The notes: generated by a model not told the origin, from the letters alone. A stretch of DNA of 64,000 nucleotides from MWBV01 sp964447315 (GCA_964447315.1 CAYURQ010000003.1:16183-80182), one strand, 5' to 3'. Numbered from the stretch's first letter, positions 7,361-17,682 are shown. Numbers and translations: made by a program.

Positions 7361-10300
7361 ATGCGTAAAGAGAGGTTGATACTAGCTAGTCTAGTGATTG
7401 TATTAATTGTATTTGTAGGTTTAGCTTTTGCTTTACCTAACTTGCAGTTTTTATTTCCAAGTGTTCCAGATAATGGATATTCTTTAAAAGATTCTGTTAC
7501 AATAAATGTAAGTATTAATAATACTGTTCCTAATTCTGTCTGGCTTGATTGGAACAATAGTTTAATGGTTTATTTGCCATTTGATTATTATAATGATACT
7601 GGTGTTTTTGATAATTCGAGTTATGGAATGTTTGGAGAGTTTAAAGGGAATTTAAGTATTAACAATATAAGTTCTGGTATAAGAGGAAATAGTTTGGATT
7701 TTGATGGGGAGAGTGATTATTTTTTAATTAAGAATTCAGAATTGGTTAATACTGAAAACTATACTTTTAGTTTTTGGATTAAAACAGAGTCTTCTTCATT
7801 AGGAGATCAAGTAATTATTACTAATGGAAATGATAATGGGGAAGGAGTTATAGATAGTGTAGGTATAAGGCAAGGAAAAATAGGGTGGAATTATGTTAAT
7901 GCAGGATCTTATAAAGAGGGAGCTACATCTACAGTAAATGATGGAGCTTGGCACCATGTTGTTATATCTGTAAATTCTACTAGAAATTCTTCTTTGTTTA
8001 TTGATGGAGTTCAAGACATAATAACTACTACTTCTTTTTATAGGTCAGATTCTACAGGGAATTCTTATATTGGATGTAGGATTGCTTCAGAGTATTTTTT
8101 TAATGGTTCAATTGATGAAGTTATGGTTTTTAATAGAAGTTTGAGTACAGAAGAAATTAGGGATTTATATAATCATACAGCTTCTTACTATAATAATACT
8201 CAATCAAATCTTCAAGAAACTTTTTACAATTACAGTGTTTATGCAATGAGTTTAAATGGAGAATTAGAAAAAACTTCAAGGAGTTTTTGGGTTGACTTAA
8301 CTGGTGTTGGAACTGATTTTGTTTGGCCAACTCCTGTGGATTTAGGAAATCATCCTAATCGAGCAGCTTCAATAAATGTTAGTATTGGAAGTTTTAATCA
8401 AAATCATTCTGTTTTTGTTGATTTAAATAATGATTTACTTGGGTATTGGAGTTTTGATTATTACAACGAAACAGGGGTTTTTGATAATTCAAGTTATGAT
8501 AATTTTGGAGAATTTAATGAAAATTTAAGTTTGGATAATTTAACAGCAGGAGCTAGAGGAAGAGGTTTGGATTTTGATGCTTCTTTTGGTTATGTTGGTT
8601 TAAATGAAGAAGTAGTTATTACTGGAAATTCAACAATTTCTTTTTGGGCTAAAAAATCTGACTGGAGTGATAATAGAGTTGTTCTTGGAAATTCAGGAAC
8701 TTCTATGTATAGTTTTGTTTACTTTAATTCAGTTAATAGACTGTATATTGAATCAGATTCAAGTGGAGATAACGCGTACGCAGTTTTAGATAATGTAGAT
8801 AATGATATGCACCATTATATTATTGTTCTTGATAATTATAATGTTCAAATTTATCAAGATGGAGTTGCTTTATCTATGGGGGATGGAGATATTTCAGATG
8901 ATGTTACTTTAAATAGAATTGGTGCTGCATCAGGCTCTTATAATTTCAATGGAACAATTGATGAAGTAATGATATTTAATAGAACTTTAAATAATGATGA
9001 AATTCTTTATTTATATAATTCAACTGATAATTATTTTCAAGAAGCATATTCTGAATTAGAAGAAGGAAATAATTCTTTGAATGTTTATGCAATTGATATT
9101 GCAGGAAACTTAGAAAAAATTTCAAGGAGTTTTGTTTTTGATTCAGTTGTTCCAGGAATTCAATTTCTTTACCCTACTCCAGGAAATCAACTACAAACTT
9201 CTGAATTAAACCATACAATAAATGTTACTTTAACAAATTCAACTAATTCTAGTCTTTGGATTGATTGGGAAAATGATTTGGTTGGATATTGGAGTTTTGA
9301 TTATGCTAATGAAAATGGTATTTATGATAACTCTAGTAATAGTAATTTTGCTACTTTTAATGGAAATTTAGGAATAGATAATTTAAGTGTGGGTGTTAGA
9401 GGAAATGCTTTGGATTTTTATGGAGATGCCCCTTCTTATCTTTGGACTAGTAGAGTAAATTTTCACACTTATCCAGAAGGATGGAGTACTTTTGCATGGG
9501 TGAAATATTATGATAATGGTGGTCTTTTAGCTAGTATATTTGGAGGAAATATGCTTTCTGTTAGAACTTCTGATGGTGCTTTAAGAATTTATGATGGAAT
9601 GGGTTATAAATATTCATCAGGAACTTTGTCAGAAGGAACTTGGATTCATGTTGGGGCAACTTGTGATAATGAAACTAATATTTTAAATTATTATATTAAT
9701 GGAGTTAATGATTCAGAACATCATAACTTTGATTGTGATTATTCATTATCAATTCGTTTTTATTCTATTGGAAATTATTATGTTTCTTCTTCTCCTTGGA
9801 ATGGTTCAATTGATGAAGCAATTATTTTTAATAGGAGTTTAACTTTAGAAGATGTCCAAGCTCTTTATAATGGAACTGAAAGTTATCTTTCTTTTTCAAA
9901 AAATGATTTAATTGAAGGAACTTATAATTATGATATTTATGCAACTGATTTAGGAGGTAATATGGAAATTCTTTCTAGAAATTTAACAATTAATTCAACA
10001 ACTTCTGAGATTGGTTTTGAAAAACCAACCCCTATTGATAATGTTTATTTTAATAATGAAAGTGCTTTAATTAATGTGAGCATTACAAACCCTACAAATA
10101 CTTCTGTTTTCATTGATTGGAATAAAAGTTTGATTGGATATTATAGTTTTGATTATTATAATTCAACAGGAGTTTTTGATAATTCAAGTTATGATAATTT
10201 TGCTGGTTTTGGAGGTAATTTGGGTTTAGATAATTTAACAGGAGGAAGAAGTGGAAGTGCATTTGAATTTGATGGTGTTGGAGATTATATTCAAACTCCA

Positions 10301-11368
10301 ATTATTCCGGGAAATATGACTCAAGGAACAATTTCTATGTGGGTTTATCAAGAGAATCTTGGAGATTTAAATACTTTAATGGGTTCTAGACTTGGTGGTT
10401 CTACTCAAATAAAAATGGGTATTACAAGTAATAATTTTTATTTTTGGGTGGGTTCTAGTTCTGAAAATGTTGCTAGTATTTTAACTGAGGATTCTTGGCA
10501 TCATGTTGTTTTAACTTGGAATGAAACCAATACTTTAGGTTATGTTAATTTAATCAATAGTGCTCAAGGAGATTCAAATGTTTCTAATCTTCCTGAAATT
10601 TCTAGTTTAGCTATGTCTATTGGTGCATTTAAAAGAACGAGTTCTTATGAAACATATTCAAAAGGAAAAATAGATGAGGTTTTAATCTTCAATAGAAGTT
10701 TAAGTTATGATGAAATTGCTTATTTGTATAATAATTCAAATCCCTACTTTAATTATCAAACACCTACTTTGAGCGAGGGAAATAATTATAGTTTTTCTAT
10801 TTTTTCTATTGATGTAAGAGGAAATTTAAAAAAATTAGCAAGAAGCTTTTTACTTGATTTAGTTTCTCCAGGATTATCTTGGGTTTGGCCAACTCCTGAT
10901 GATGATTTATATTCTAGAGATTCAACCCCTGTAATAAATGCAAGTTTAGCTAATAATACTGATACAAGTGTTTGGTTTGATTGGAATAATACTTTAGTTG
11001 GTTATTGGAGTATGGATTATTATAATTCAACAGGAGTTTTTGATAATTCAAGTTATGGAAGGTTTGCTACTTTTGCAGGGAACTTAACAAAGGACAATAT
11101 TACTGGGGGAATTAGGGGGGGTGCCCTTAAATTTGATGGAAAGGATAGTTATCTTAGATTTTCTAGAATTAATATTTCTACTTTTGCAGAGGGTTGGTCT
11201 GCCTTTGCTTGGGTAAAACATTATGGGGTTTCAGGCCAGAATGAAGCTATTTTTGGAGGATATTTTTTGCAGATTAATAGTGGGGATTATCGAGTACAAT
11301 CTTATGATGGTAGCGGATATAAATATTCAAATGTAAATATTTCAAAAGATATCTGGGCCCATGTTTGA
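7361..11368 (+). CDS. Giant LamG-repeat surface protein, N-terminal part up to an in-frame TGA
   Basis: A secreted protein with an N-terminal signal segment (MRKERLILASLVIVLIVFVG) and LamG/concanavalin A-like lectin repeats of about 285 residues. Each repeat opens with a Trp/Asp motif (DWNNSL, GYWSFDYYN, GVFDNSSY) and closes with IDEVMIFNRSL and a LYN motif. The part before the stop holds four complete repeats and most of a fifth. N-X-S/T sequons are extremely dense, suggesting heavy N-glycosylation. The frame stops at TGA 11366-11368 but continues in the same frame to 15607 with the same repeat pattern, so the two parts are one gene of about 2748 codons interrupted once. Likely role: cell-surface carbohydrate binding or adhesion (inference). 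Confidence 0.75.
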   Translation: MRKERLILASLVIVLIVFVGLAFALPNLQFLFPSVPDNGYSLKDSVTINVSINNTVPNSVWLDWNNSLMVYLPFDYYNDTGVFDNSSYGMFGEFKGNLSINNISSGIRGNSLDFDGESDYFLIKNSELVNTENYTFSFWIKTESSSLGDQVIITNGNDNGEGVIDSVGIRQGKIGWNYVNAGSYKEGATSTVNDGAWHHVVISVNSTRNSSLFIDGVQDIITTTSFYRSDSTGNSYIGCRIASEYFFNGSIDEVMVFNRSLSTEEIRDLYNHTASYYNNTQSNLQETFYNYSVYAMSLNGELEKTSRSFWVDLTGVGTDFVWPTPVDLGNHPNRAASINVSIGSFNQNHSVFVDLNNDLLGYWSFDYYNETGVFDNSSYDNFGEFNENLSLDNLTAGARGRGLDFDASFGYVGLNEEVVITGNSTISFWAKKSDWSDNRVVLGNSGTSMYSFVYFNSVNRLYIESDSSGDNAYAVLDNVDNDMHHYIIVLDNYNVQIYQDGVALSMGDGDISDDVTLNRIGAASGSYNFNGTIDEVMIFNRTLNNDEILYLYNSTDNYFQEAYSELEEGNNSLNVYAIDIAGNLEKISRSFVFDSVVPGIQFLYPTPGNQLQTSELNHTINVTLTNSTNSSLWIDWENDLVGYWSFDYANENGIYDNSSNSNFATFNGNLGIDNLSVGVRGNALDFYGDAPSYLWTSRVNFHTYPEGWSTFAWVKYYDNGGLLASIFGGNMLSVRTSDGALRIYDGMGYKYSSGTLSEGTWIHVGATCDNETNILNYYINGVNDSEHHNFDCDYSLSIRFYSIGNYYVSSSPWNGSIDEAIIFNRSLTLEDVQALYNGTESYLSFSKNDLIEGTYNYDIYATDLGGNMEILSRNLTINSTTSEIGFEKPTPIDNVYFNNESALINVSITNPTNTSVFIDWNKSLIGYYSFDYYNSTGVFDNSSYDNFAGFGGNLGLDNLTGGRSGSAFEFDGVGDYIQTPIIPGNMTQGTISMWVYQENLGDLNTLMGSRLGGSTQIKMGITSNNFYFWVGSSSENVASILTEDSWHHVVLTWNETNTLGYVNLINSAQGDSNVSNLPEISSLAMSIGAFKRTSSYETYSKGKIDEVLIFNRSLSYDEIAYLYNNSNPYFNYQTPTLSEGNNYSFSIFSIDVRGNLKKLARSFLLDLVSPGLSWVWPTPDDDLYSRDSTPVINASLANNTDTSVWFDWNNTLVGYWSMDYYNSTGVFDNSSYGRFATFAGNLTKDNITGGIRGGALKFDGKDSYLRFSRINISTFAEGWSAFAWVKHYGVSGQNEAIFGGYFLQINSGDYRVQSYDGSGYKYSNVNISKDIWAHV

Positions 11369-12500
11369 GCTGTCTGTGATAATTCAACAAATATTTTAAC
11401 TTATTATATTAATGGGGTAAATGATAGTTCTCAAAGTTATAATTGTGATTATTATAATGGAAATAGAATTATTTATATTGGATCTTATAATTCTATTAGT
11501 TATTTTTTCAATGGAAGTATAGATGAAGTTATGATTTTTAATAGAAGTTTAACTAATGAAGAAGTTAATAATTTATATAATGCAACAGATATTTATTTTG
11601 AACAGCAAAAATCAAATCTTGAAGAAGGAACTTACAATTATTCAGTATATGCAAATGATAGAGGAGGAAATATGGAAATTCTTTCGAGAAATTTGACTGT
11701 TGATAGAACTAATCCTGTTTTAATTTTTGTTGAACCAACTCCTGAAGAAGGAGGGGGAACAGATGGAAATTTACAATTTAATGTGAGTATTTTAGATGAA
11801 CAAGGATTTTCAATATGGTTTGAAGATAATAATTCTTTGCTTGGTTATTGGAGTTTTGATTATTATAATGAAACAGGAATTTTTGATAATTCAAGTTCTG
11901 AATTATTTGGAATGGCAGAATTTCAAAATGGAGTTGGATTGAATAATCTAACTAAAGGTAAAAGAGGATATGGTTTAGAGTTTGATGGAGATGATGACTA
12001 TCTTAATATTAGTGAGATAAGTGACTTTGATTTAGGAAATGAAACTAGCTTTACTGTTACTGCTTGGGCTTGGGATAAAGATCCTGGTGGAGGAAATACT
12101 TGGATGAATATTGTTGAAAAGGGAAATTCTAGGGCAATTTATGGTTCAAGTGATTATGGAGCTGGTTTTGGATTTGGAAGATATAGTTCTACTGCAAATA
12201 GGTTTGCTTTTGGAATAAGTGATGGAAATAATGGTGGTTATTTTTCTTCTAATACTCTTTCATCTGGATATCATTTTTTAACAATGGTGGTTGATAGAAA
12301 TTCTGATTTAATGTATGGTTATGTTGATGGGGTTTTAGCAGATAGTTTAGATATTTCTTCTTATGGAGAAATTTCAAGTCCTGGAGAGCCTTTGAGAATT
12401 GGTTATGGTAATTTTAATTGGAATGGTTCAGTAGATGAAGTTATGATTTTTAACAGAAGTTTAACATTACAAGAAATCCAGGATTTATACAATGCAACAA
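7545..12500 (+). repeat. Six tandem coding repeats of about 850 bases (LamG modules)
   Basis: Six diverged repeats, visible at protein level, recur at residues about 67, 361, 642, 926, 1214 and 1495 of the continuous frame, with spacings of 281-294 residues. Conserved anchors are YWSFDYYN, the GVFDNSSY-like motif, the RG-LDFDG-like motif and DEVMIFNRSL. DNA identity is patchy, with short blocks such as tttgataattcaagttatg shared between units. The fifth unit carries the in-frame TGA. Confidence 0.8.
11366..11368 (+). other. Single in-frame TGA in the LamG gene, replacing a conserved Gly codon
   Basis: The fifth repeat reads WAHV-stop-AVCDNSTNILTYYINGV, while the third repeat reads WIHVGATCDNETNILNYYIN. 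The TGA therefore sits where the paralogous repeat has Gly, and a single G-to-T change in GGA explains it. Upstream and downstream are in the same frame without any insertion or deletion. TGA ends other genes here (for example at 1101, 37000 and 37919), so a reassigned code is not supported. Confidence 0.85.
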
Positions 12501-15500
12501 GCTCTCAGTTTTTTGAAAGAACATATTCTAATGTGGATGCGGGTTATCATAATTATTCTGTAGGAGTTGTTGATAGAGCAGGAAACTTTGTAAGGTATTA
12601 TAGGGGATTTGATGTTGATGATACTTTGCCTGAATATGAAATTGTTGACCCTAGTCCAGGAAATGCAACTTATACTGGAGATTTTGTCATAAATGTAAGT
12701 GTTAGTGAAGAACATTTAAACAATGTTACTTTTGATTGGAATGGAACAAATTATAGTTTGAATATAACAGATGATTATGCAAGAAATACCATCCAATACA
12801 CAAACATTTCAATTAATGCTACTAGAGTTGATAATTCAACAAATCTTTGGGAGGTCTTATTTGAAAATATTTATCTTGGAATAGGCCAAAGTTATTGGTA
12901 TAGAATGTTCTTTAAAGACAAGGGGGGTAATCAAAACTCAACCTCTCTTAGAGTTATTTATGGTAATAACCCCCCTGTTTTTAAGTTTGTAAATCAATTT
13001 CCTAATTTAAGTATAGAAGTTGATCCAAATATTACAATTAATATTACAACTAATGTTACTGATTCTGATTCTGATATTAGTATTGTTATTCTTCAATGGA
13101 AAAAATGGGGAGAGAGTTATTCAAATATTACTATGGTAAATTATTCTGGAACAGAAAAATCTCAGCTTTTATGGATGAACTTTACTCCAACTCAAGAAGG
13201 AATTTATAATTATAGAATATTTGCAAATGATTCATATGGGGTTGAAAATTATTCTTCAGAATATAATGTTTCTGTTTATTGGGATTGTTCTTGGACTGTT
13301 AATTCCAGTTTTGATGCTTTAGCAGGTTATAATGAAAATAAAAAAGTTGGAGTTTTAATTATTAATAATACTGGAGATAGTGAATATGCAACAAGTAGTT
13401 GTAGTTTAAACTTTAGGACTACATATAATTTAGTTGAAGGAAAAGTTTATTTTAATAATTATTACTTTAAAGATCAAACTTTTTTAGGAGTTGGAGCAGG
13501 GCAAACAGAAAGTATTTTAGTTAATTTTAGTTATGGTTCTGAAATAGCTCAAGATAATTTAATTATAACAACAACAGAGATAGGAGGAATATCAAACAAT
13601 AATACAATTAATACTACCTCTACATTAATAACTCTTAGGGATGGTCCTTATTTATATAATGAAATTACAACCTATCCTAGTAGTGTTTATTTAATATCTG
13701 ACACTTTTATTTTAGATGGATATTTAAGAAATTTGATGGGTAGTGTAATTCCAAATGCAACAAATACTGCATATAATGTAAGTTCTTATTGGAGTTTGCC
13801 TAGTGGTTTTTCAGGAAATGCTTCTACTTTGGAATATGAAAATATAAGTGATAATGTTGTTAGAAATAATATTAATGTAATTTCTTTTAGTGATTTAGCG
13901 AGCATGACTCCTGGTTCTAAAACATTTACATTGTATTCTACTGGAGTTAATAATACTTCAGGAACAATAAAAGATGCTTCTGGAAACAGTGTTATTAGTG
14001 ATAGTGTAAGTATTAATTTTTTATGTTACTCAGTAAGTGATGGTTTTTGTGTTGAAGAATGTGGGAATTCTCAGGATCCTGATTGTCCTATTGAAACAAG
14101 TGAGGTTGTTGTTGAAGTAAGTGGAGGAGGTGGTGGCGGAAGTTCTGGAGTAGGAAATACTGGTATTAGAGAAATTTCAGAAGAGAGATTTGAACTTGTT
14201 ATTGGAGAAAAACAAGAATTTCCTTTAATTATTGAAAATAAATTTACTGTTCCTAAAGAAGATATAATTATTGAAGCAAGCAATATTGATAGAACAGAAA
14301 TTAAAATAAATCCTTCAAAAATATCAAGGATTGATCCTAAATCTGAAAGAGAAATAAAAGTTATTTTATCAAGTAAAAAATATTTAACTCAAGGAACTTA
14401 TGATATTATTTTTACTATAAGCGGAGTTGTTAATGATAATGGAAAAAAGAGGAGCTTTACTGAAAAGAAAACAATGCAATTATATTTAATTGAAATTCCA
14501 AGAGGGGAAGCAGAGTCTTTGATTAATGAAAGTATTAAAATAATTGAAAAAATGAAACAAAGTAATTTTTCAACTAAAGATGTGCAGGAATATCTCAATG
14601 AAATGAATTCCAGTTTAAATATTTTGGATTTTGGAGGCGTTGAAGAAAATTATCAGCAATTAAATGAATTATATGAAGTTGCTGAAAATTCAAATAAATT
14701 AATTGAAGAACTTGGATTAAGCATTTCTAATTCAGAATATAAAGGTATTGAAGTTATTGAAGCAAAGAAAACTTTTTTAGTTGCTAAGAAGGCATTTCAA
14801 AGAGGAGATTATCATATGGCTTATCAAAAAGTAAAAGAAGCTCAATTAACATATGCATTAGAAACCAAAGGAAAGTTTAATATTTTAAGATATGTTAAAA
14901 ATCATCCATTTAATTCATTGATGTTTGTTTGGATATTTTTTACAATTTTCTTGGCTATTTTTATTTCTTCTAAATATGTTATTTATAAAAATAAAATTAG
15001 AAATTTAAATTCAGAAGAAATATTGCTTTTAGATTTAATGAAAGTTGTTCAAAAACAATGTTTTGAGGAAAATAAACTTTCAATGGGACAATACGGAGAA
15101 GCAGTAGCACAATATGAAAATAAGTTAAGCAAGGCTGTTCAGAGAAGAGTTAATTATGAATCTAGGCTTGCAAATTTATTTAATATTAGAGGAACAAAAA
15201 AAGCATTGAATTTAGAAAGAAAGAGACTTATTGAGTTAATTAAAGATATTCAAGAGGATTATATGCTTAAGGGGAAACTTGAGACTAGAATTTATGAAGG
15301 TATGTTAAAAAGCTACTCTACTAGATTAACTGAAGTTGAAGAGGGCCTTGTATTTTTTGAGGCTCGTAAAGCACTTAGAGGAAAAGGATTTTTTAGTGCT
15401 TTATTTATTCAAGGAAATAAACAAGATAAAATAAATAAAGAAAAAATAAAAAGCGAAAAAGATATTATAACACAAAAAGAAAATAAACCTAAAAATTCTT

Positions 15501-15607
15501 TTAATAAAAAGAAAAAACTAGAAAAAAGAGATATAAGAAAATTAAAAAAAAAAGCAAAACAAGAATATAAAAAAAGACTAAAACAAAAAAAAAAACAAAT
15601 TAAATAA
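11531..15607 (+). CDS. Giant LamG-repeat surface protein, C-terminal part with membrane anchor
   Basis: The in-frame continuation of the interrupted LamG gene; coding pattern actually resumes at 11369, and the ATG at 11531 is only the first Met after the TGA. It contains the end of repeat five, repeat six, then Ig-like modules (VDDTLPEYEIVDPSPGNATY and following), a Gly-rich linker (SGGGGGGSSG, about residue 2253 of the joined protein), a further beta-rich domain, one transmembrane helix (SLMFVWIFFTIFLAIFISSK, about 2519-2538) and a cytoplasmic charged tail ending in a run of Lys. The tail resembles that of the next gene. If translated separately it would lack a signal peptide and could not be exported. 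Confidence 0.7.
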   Translation: MIFNRSLTNEEVNNLYNATDIYFEQQKSNLEEGTYNYSVYANDRGGNMEILSRNLTVDRTNPVLIFVEPTPEEGGGTDGNLQFNVSILDEQGFSIWFEDNNSLLGYWSFDYYNETGIFDNSSSELFGMAEFQNGVGLNNLTKGKRGYGLEFDGDDDYLNISEISDFDLGNETSFTVTAWAWDKDPGGGNTWMNIVEKGNSRAIYGSSDYGAGFGFGRYSSTANRFAFGISDGNNGGYFSSNTLSSGYHFLTMVVDRNSDLMYGYVDGVLADSLDISSYGEISSPGEPLRIGYGNFNWNGSVDEVMIFNRSLTLQEIQDLYNATSSQFFERTYSNVDAGYHNYSVGVVDRAGNFVRYYRGFDVDDTLPEYEIVDPSPGNATYTGDFVINVSVSEEHLNNVTFDWNGTNYSLNITDDYARNTIQYTNISINATRVDNSTNLWEVLFENIYLGIGQSYWYRMFFKDKGGNQNSTSLRVIYGNNPPVFKFVNQFPNLSIEVDPNITINITTNVTDSDSDISIVILQWKKWGESYSNITMVNYSGTEKSQLLWMNFTPTQEGIYNYRIFANDSYGVENYSSEYNVSVYWDCSWTVNSSFDALAGYNENKKVGVLIINNTGDSEYATSSCSLNFRTTYNLVEGKVYFNNYYFKDQTFLGVGAGQTESILVNFSYGSEIAQDNLIITTTEIGGISNNNTINTTSTLITLRDGPYLYNEITTYPSSVYLISDTFILDGYLRNLMGSVIPNATNTAYNVSSYWSLPSGFSGNASTLEYENISDNVVRNNINVISFSDLASMTPGSKTFTLYSTGVNNTSGTIKDASGNSVISDSVSINFLCYSVSDGFCVEECGNSQDPDCPIETSEVVVEVSGGGGGGSSGVGNTGIREISEERFELVIGEKQEFPLIIENKFTVPKEDIIIEASNIDRTEIKINPSKISRIDPKSEREIKVILSSKKYLTQGTYDIIFTISGVVNDNGKKRSFTEKKTMQLYLIEIPRGEAESLINESIKIIEKMKQSNFSTKDVQEYLNEMNSSLNILDFGGVEENYQQLNELYEVAENSNKLIEELGLSISNSEYKGIEVIEAKKTFLVAKKAFQRGDYHMAYQKVKEAQLTYALETKGKFNILRYVKNHPFNSLMFVWIFFTIFLAIFISSKYVIYKNKIRNLNSEEILLLDLMKVVQKQCFEENKLSMGQYGEAVAQYENKLSKAVQRRVNYESRLANLFNIRGTKKALNLERKRLIELIKDIQEDYMLKGKLETRIYEGMLKSYSTRLTEVEEGLVFFEARKALRGKGFFSALFIQGNKQDKINKEKIKSEKDIITQKENKPKNSFNKKKKLEKRDIRKLKKKAKQEYKKRLKQKKKQIK

Positions 15608-15641
15608 TTTAAAAAAGAAATGCAAAAAAAAGAGGTTAAAA

Positions 15642-16724
15642 ATGATAAAAAATAAATTTAATTTTTTTACTTTTGTATATTTAATATTATTGTTTGGGGT
15701 ATTCTCTTCTGCTGCTAATGTTAATTGGACTGAGCAAATAATGGCTAACGAATGTTTAAATGAGTCTCAAAAAATTATTTATGAAATGAACAATTCTGAA
15801 ATACCAACTTTAAGGGTTATTGATTTGTATGAAACAATTAGAGATTCATATGATTCTCAAATGGTTCTTATTAATAGAGATACTGGTGCGAATTTTGATT
15901 TTATTATTAGAAATTGTGAGAATTTAAAGGAAATTGAAAGACTTGCTTTTTTAAGTAAGGATTTAATTGGAGGTTTAGAGGATTTTTATTCTGAATTTTA
16001 TGATGATATTTCTGATAGAACTGAAATTGGATTAAAATTTGATGAAATTTATCAAGAGTTTAATAATGAAAGATATGAGGAAATAGAGGATTTAGTTGAT
16101 GAAGCATATGATTTAATTATTGAAGCTAAAACAAGTGAAACTGCTGTAAAGGTTTTTTATCAATCAACTACAAGAGGAATTAAAAATTTTATCTTTAATA
16201 ATTATAAAATAATAATTTTTGTTGTGCTTATTTTATTTATTTTATTTTTAATATTTAGAAAATTATTAATTAAAATTTCTTTAAATGTTAAAAGTAAAAG
16301 ACTTAAATTAAGAAAAGAAGTTTTAATGAATTTAATCAAAGAAGCTCAAAATAAATATTTTGAAAAAGGAGATATTTCAAAGGAGATTTATGAAATTAGA
16401 GTTAGTAAATTTTCTGATTTAATAAGAGATATTGAAAGTGAAGAATTAAATATTAGAGAAGCTATTCTTAGAAATAAAAGAAAAAATAAGAATTATAGTG
16501 ATGAGTTGCTAATTAAAAATAAAAAATACCATAAAAAATTAAATAGAAAAAGAAAAAGGGCAGAGAGAAGAAAATTTAGAAAAAAAATAAAAGAAAAGAG
16601 AAAAAAACTTATATTAGAAAAAAAGAGAAAAAATAGCAAGAGAAAATTAATTAATAGAAAACAAAAAAATAAATCTAAAATAAAAAAAAGAGCTAAAACA
16701 AAAAAGAAAAAACATAAAAACTAA
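15642..16724 (+). CDS. Membrane-anchored protein with Lys-rich cytoplasmic tail (360 aa)
   Basis: It has a signal segment (FFTFVYLILLFGVFSSAA), an exported helical domain to about residue 180, one membrane helix (YKIIIFVVLILFILFLIF) and a cytoplasmic tail in which the last 80 residues are mostly Lys and Arg. The segment LMNLIKEAQNKYFEKGDISK matches LIELIKDIQEDYMLKGKLET in the tail of the LamG protein just upstream, so the two share a membrane-proximal cytoplasmic domain. The gene lies 34 bases after the LamG gene and 28 before a KaiC-like ATPase. Function unknown; it may partner with the LamG protein or anchor it to something inside the cell. Confidence 0.6.
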   Translation: MIKNKFNFFTFVYLILLFGVFSSAANVNWTEQIMANECLNESQKIIYEMNNSEIPTLRVIDLYETIRDSYDSQMVLINRDTGANFDFIIRNCENLKEIERLAFLSKDLIGGLEDFYSEFYDDISDRTEIGLKFDEIYQEFNNERYEEIEDLVDEAYDLIIEAKTSETAVKVFYQSTTRGIKNFIFNNYKIIIFVVLILFILFLIFRKLLIKISLNVKSKRLKLRKEVLMNLIKEAQNKYFEKGDISKEIYEIRVSKFSDLIRDIESEELNIREAILRNKRKNKNYSDELLIKNKKYHKKLNRKRKRAERRKFRKKIKEKRKKLILEKKRKNSKRKLINRKQKNKSKIKKRAKTKKKKHKN

Positions 16725-16752
16725 TGTTACTATTTAAGTTAATAAAAAACTG

Positions 16753-17649
16753 GTGAAAAATAAACCTTTTGAAAAGGTTTTCAAAAAAATGAAAAATAAA
16801 TCAAAGAAAAAGTCTTTAATTAAAAAAAAGAAAATTTCTGTTAAACAAGGAAGCACATCTCATAAAGATAATTCCAAGAAATTTGAAAAAGAAATAGAAT
16901 ATATTAAGTTGAACGTCCCTGGTTTTGATAAATTATGCCCCCAAGGAGTTCCAGCTGGTAATTCAATATTAGTAGAAGGAAGTCCTGGAAGTGGCAAAAC
17001 TATTTTTTGCTTAAATGTTTTGAAACAAATGTGTGAAAAAGGAAAAAAGGTTTTGTTTATGAGTTTTGAAGAACCAGAACATAGATTAAGGGCTCACTTA
17101 AAGACTTTTGGAATTGACTCTGAGAAATATGAAAAAAAAGGAATTTTACATATTAAACGATTTAATGCTTTGGATATTTCAAGAAGTGTTGAGGCTTTGC
17201 TTTCTGAAGCTAAAAAAGAATTACTTATTGATGTTCAACCTGTACTTATTCCTCCTGGGTTTAGTCCAGATATTGTTTTAATTGATTCATTGACAAGTAT
17301 TGGCTCTGCTTTTTCTGGAGAGGAAAATAGATTTAGAATTTATATGGAACAATTGTTTAGGTATTTAGAAGGGCATAATATAACTAGTTTTTTAATTAGA
17401 GAAACTGTTACTCCTGGACATACTGGAACTGCTGCTGCAAGCCAGGGAGATGCTGTTAGTTTTTTATCAGATGGAATTATTGTTATTTATAATTTATTTT
17501 ATAGAAATGGTCCTAGGAAGAGAGCATTTGAAATTCTTAAGATGAGGGGTTCTAATATTCAAAGAAGAATTGTTGAATGTGATATTAAAGATAAAAAAGG
17601 TATTGTTATTTCTAATAAAATGATTTCTGGTAATTATACACTTGCATAA
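16753..17649 (+). CDS. KaiC/RadA-like RecA-superfamily ATPase
   Basis: A single-domain P-loop ATPase of the KaiC-like group. Walker A is GSPGSGKT at about residues 76-83, preceded by the family motif VPGFDKLCPQGVPAGNSILV; the Walker B-type strand is PDIVLIDSLTSIG. The first 35 residues are a Lys-rich extension. The start is GTG at 16753; an ATG at 16789 is possible but would only trim the Lys-rich part. It follows the LamG and membrane-protein genes and precedes radA with its own promoter, so it probably belongs with the surface-protein operon. KaiC-like proteins in archaea are often regulatory ATPases; the specific partner is unknown. Confidence 0.75.
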   Translation: MKNKPFEKVFKKMKNKSKKKSLIKKKKISVKQGSTSHKDNSKKFEKEIEYIKLNVPGFDKLCPQGVPAGNSILVEGSPGSGKTIFCLNVLKQMCEKGKKVLFMSFEEPEHRLRAHLKTFGIDSEKYEKKGILHIKRFNALDISRSVEALLSEAKKELLIDVQPVLIPPGFSPDIVLIDSLTSIGSAFSGEENRFRIYMEQLFRYLEGHNITSFLIRETVTPGHTGTAAASQGDAVSFLSDGIIVIYNLFYRNGPRKRAFEILKMRGSNIQRRIVECDIKDKKGIVISNKMISGNYTLA

Positions 17650-17682
17650 AAAATTTAATTATTATTTTAAAATTCATAAATG

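Noticed and set aside
11366..11368. Reassigned TGA codon (Gly code or selenocysteine)
   Set aside because: Other genes here end properly in TGA, only one in-frame TGA is seen, and no selenocysteine-type context or downstream stem-loop was noticed; a point change is simpler.
7545..12500. CRISPR-like or mobile-element repeats in the LamG region
   Set aside because: The repeats are diverged coding modules of about 850 bases, with no short identical repeats, spacers or inverted ends.
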